DNA of 34,032 nucleotides. Origin: Clostridium sp. 28_17 (GTDB taxonomy: Bacteria; Bacillota; Clostridia; TANB77; CAG-508). The stretch covers positions 1 through 34,032 of the forward strand of contig MNRS01000024.1 of the NCBI GenBank assembly GCA_001916065.1. Reading direction: 5' to 3'. The position numbers and the translations under genes are program-made. The notes below the pieces were generated by a model. The model searched no databases. It was given only the letters and a program-made list of their open reading frames with translations, and was not told where the DNA came from. Numbering within the stretch: the first letter of the stretch is position 1; each line of letters starts with the position of its first letter. Positions 33,268 to 34,032 of the stretch are shown piece after piece.

Positions 33268-34032
33268 ATGTCTCGTACATTGAAAATTTTATTTATTTTA
33301 TTATTTTGTACTGTTGCATTACTTGTATATCCTACACTAGTTAATGCTTCAGATACACTAATTGCTACTTCTACTCTTAATGGAATTTCAGTTTCTTTTG
33401 AGTATAAGTTAAATGATGCTGGACAGGTTACAGATTTGGTTTGTACTAATGCTTCTGCTTTGTCTGGTAGTGTTACTGTACCTGGTACATTGGAGGGAAA
33501 AACGGTTGTATCTTTAGGTGATAATGCTTTTAAAGGTGCTTCTAATATTACAAGTGTTGTAATTCCTGAATCTATTAAAGAGATTAACCACAGTGCTTTT
33601 GAAAACTGTACAAAACTTACTAATGTTGATTTAGGCAGTATTACAAGTATTTCTTTTGATGTTTTTAAAGGTTGTTCTAGTTTAACTGAGTTGACTATTC
33701 CTAAAACTTTAAAAAACGGTGCAGTGACGCCATGTTTGAATAACTCAAGTATTACCAAGATTACTTTTGATGTGCAAATACTGGTATTACTGAAATTAAT
33801 ATCCCAAGTTCTGTTCAAGAAATTGGACATGATGCATTTTCAAACTGTACTAAATTGAATAAAGTTAATTTAGGTAGTATTACAAGTATTTCTTTTGATG
33901 TTTTTAAAGGTTGTTCTAGTTTAACTGAGTTAACTATTCCTAAAACTTTAAAAAAACGGTGCAGTGACGCCATGTTTGAATAACTCAAGTATTACCAAGA
34001 TTACTTTTGAGGATGGTTTAACTGTTATTCCT
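33268..34032 (+). CDS. BspA-like leucine-rich repeat surface protein, partial, with two compensating indels
   Basis: AGGAGG precedes ATG 33268. A signal peptide (about 1-26, cleavage after LVNA) leads to leucine-rich repeats of the LRR_5/BspA type: DNAFKGASNITSVVIPESI and SAFENCTKLTNVDLGSI. These are secreted adhesin-like proteins. The frame breaks near 33770, where one T appears missing (TTTGA-TGTGCA; expected GAT TGT GCA), then reads on in the next frame as CANTGITEINIPSSVQEIG. A run of seven A's at 33950-33956 (six in the first repeat) returns to the original frame for GGT GCA and onward to the window edge (FEDGLTVIP). So the true product is probably one long frame and the indels are sequencing errors or slippage. 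As written, the product would end at a stop near 33860. Confidence 0.8.
33631..33770 (+). repeat. 140-bp coding repeat, copy 1
   Basis: Nearly identical to 33870-34010: only two substitutions (C/T in TTAGGCAGT, G/A in GAGTTGACT) and one extra A in copy 2. Both encode the same leucine-rich repeat segment. Such high DNA identity points to recent duplication or gene conversion. Confidence 0.9.
33870..34010 (+). repeat. 140-bp coding repeat, copy 2
   Basis: Second copy, period about 240 bp, with the A7 tract at 33950-33956. After the repeat the sequences diverge (GATGTGCA versus GAGGATGG), marking the unit boundary. Confidence 0.9.

Noticed and set aside
1..34032. CRISPR arrays, rRNA, insertion sequences or prophage genes
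   Set aside because: No regularly spaced short repeats, rRNA signatures, transposase, integrase or phage structural genes were seen on either strand.

Overview
The window is very AT-rich DNA from a low-GC Gram-positive bacterium, most likely an uncultured gut-type Clostridia. The evidence is AGGAGG-type ribosome binding sites, sigma-A promoters with 17-bp spacers, hairpin-plus-T-tract terminators, and the gene families present (DUF975, DUF4230, DUF378, YkuD, HD-GYP, BspA-like repeats). Third codon positions on the + strand lean to T/G over long stretches, while minus-strand genes lean to A/C. A few patches break this pattern.

Region by region: (1) 1-2591 holds a tRNA-Pro(UGG) gene followed by a 2.2-kb insert. 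The insert carries a Fic-family AMPylase and an unrecognised membrane-anchored partner. It lies between two 103-bp direct copies of the tRNA 3' end plus its terminator, and no integrase is present. (2) 2591-9121, minus strand: an 843-aa adenosine-deaminase-superfamily protein with a C-terminal SLOG-like nucleotide-sensing domain, a 29-aa membrane peptide with DUF4230, guanine deaminase, a MoaA-like radical SAM protein, a LysR regulator with a textbook operator-like palindrome, and a cupin. (3) 9261-11555: an M23 peptidase and a frameshifted HtrA-type protease, convergent. (4) 11681-22153, the centrepiece: a 2478-aa NRPS with order C-A-T-C-A-T-reductase, translationally coupled to a 7TM histidine kinase, followed by its own-promoter REC/HD-GYP c-di-GMP phosphodiesterase. 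The first A domain has a glycine-type code and the second has none I can assign, so the expected product is a (possibly N-acylated) Gly-X dipeptide aldehyde or a product derived from it. (5) 22193-29137: housekeeping and envelope genes (Tex, DUF975, ABC-F ATPase, lipoprotein, DUF378, L,D-transpeptidase). (6) 29227-30662: an AbiEi/AbiEii toxin-antitoxin pair whose promoter is embedded in an 18-bp inverted repeat. (7) 30729-34032: CapA-like protein, CorA transporter, and the start of a secreted BspA-like leucine-rich repeat protein that runs off the window and carries two compensating indels.

The genes suggest three themes. One is a small-molecule system in which a reductive NRPS is co-expressed with its own sensor kinase and sits next to a c-di-GMP output. 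Another is a set of nucleotide-centred conflict genes (Fic plus partner, ADA-SLOG, AbiE). The third is envelope maintenance. No NRPS phosphopantetheinyl transferase, exporter, integrase or transposase gene is visible in the window.
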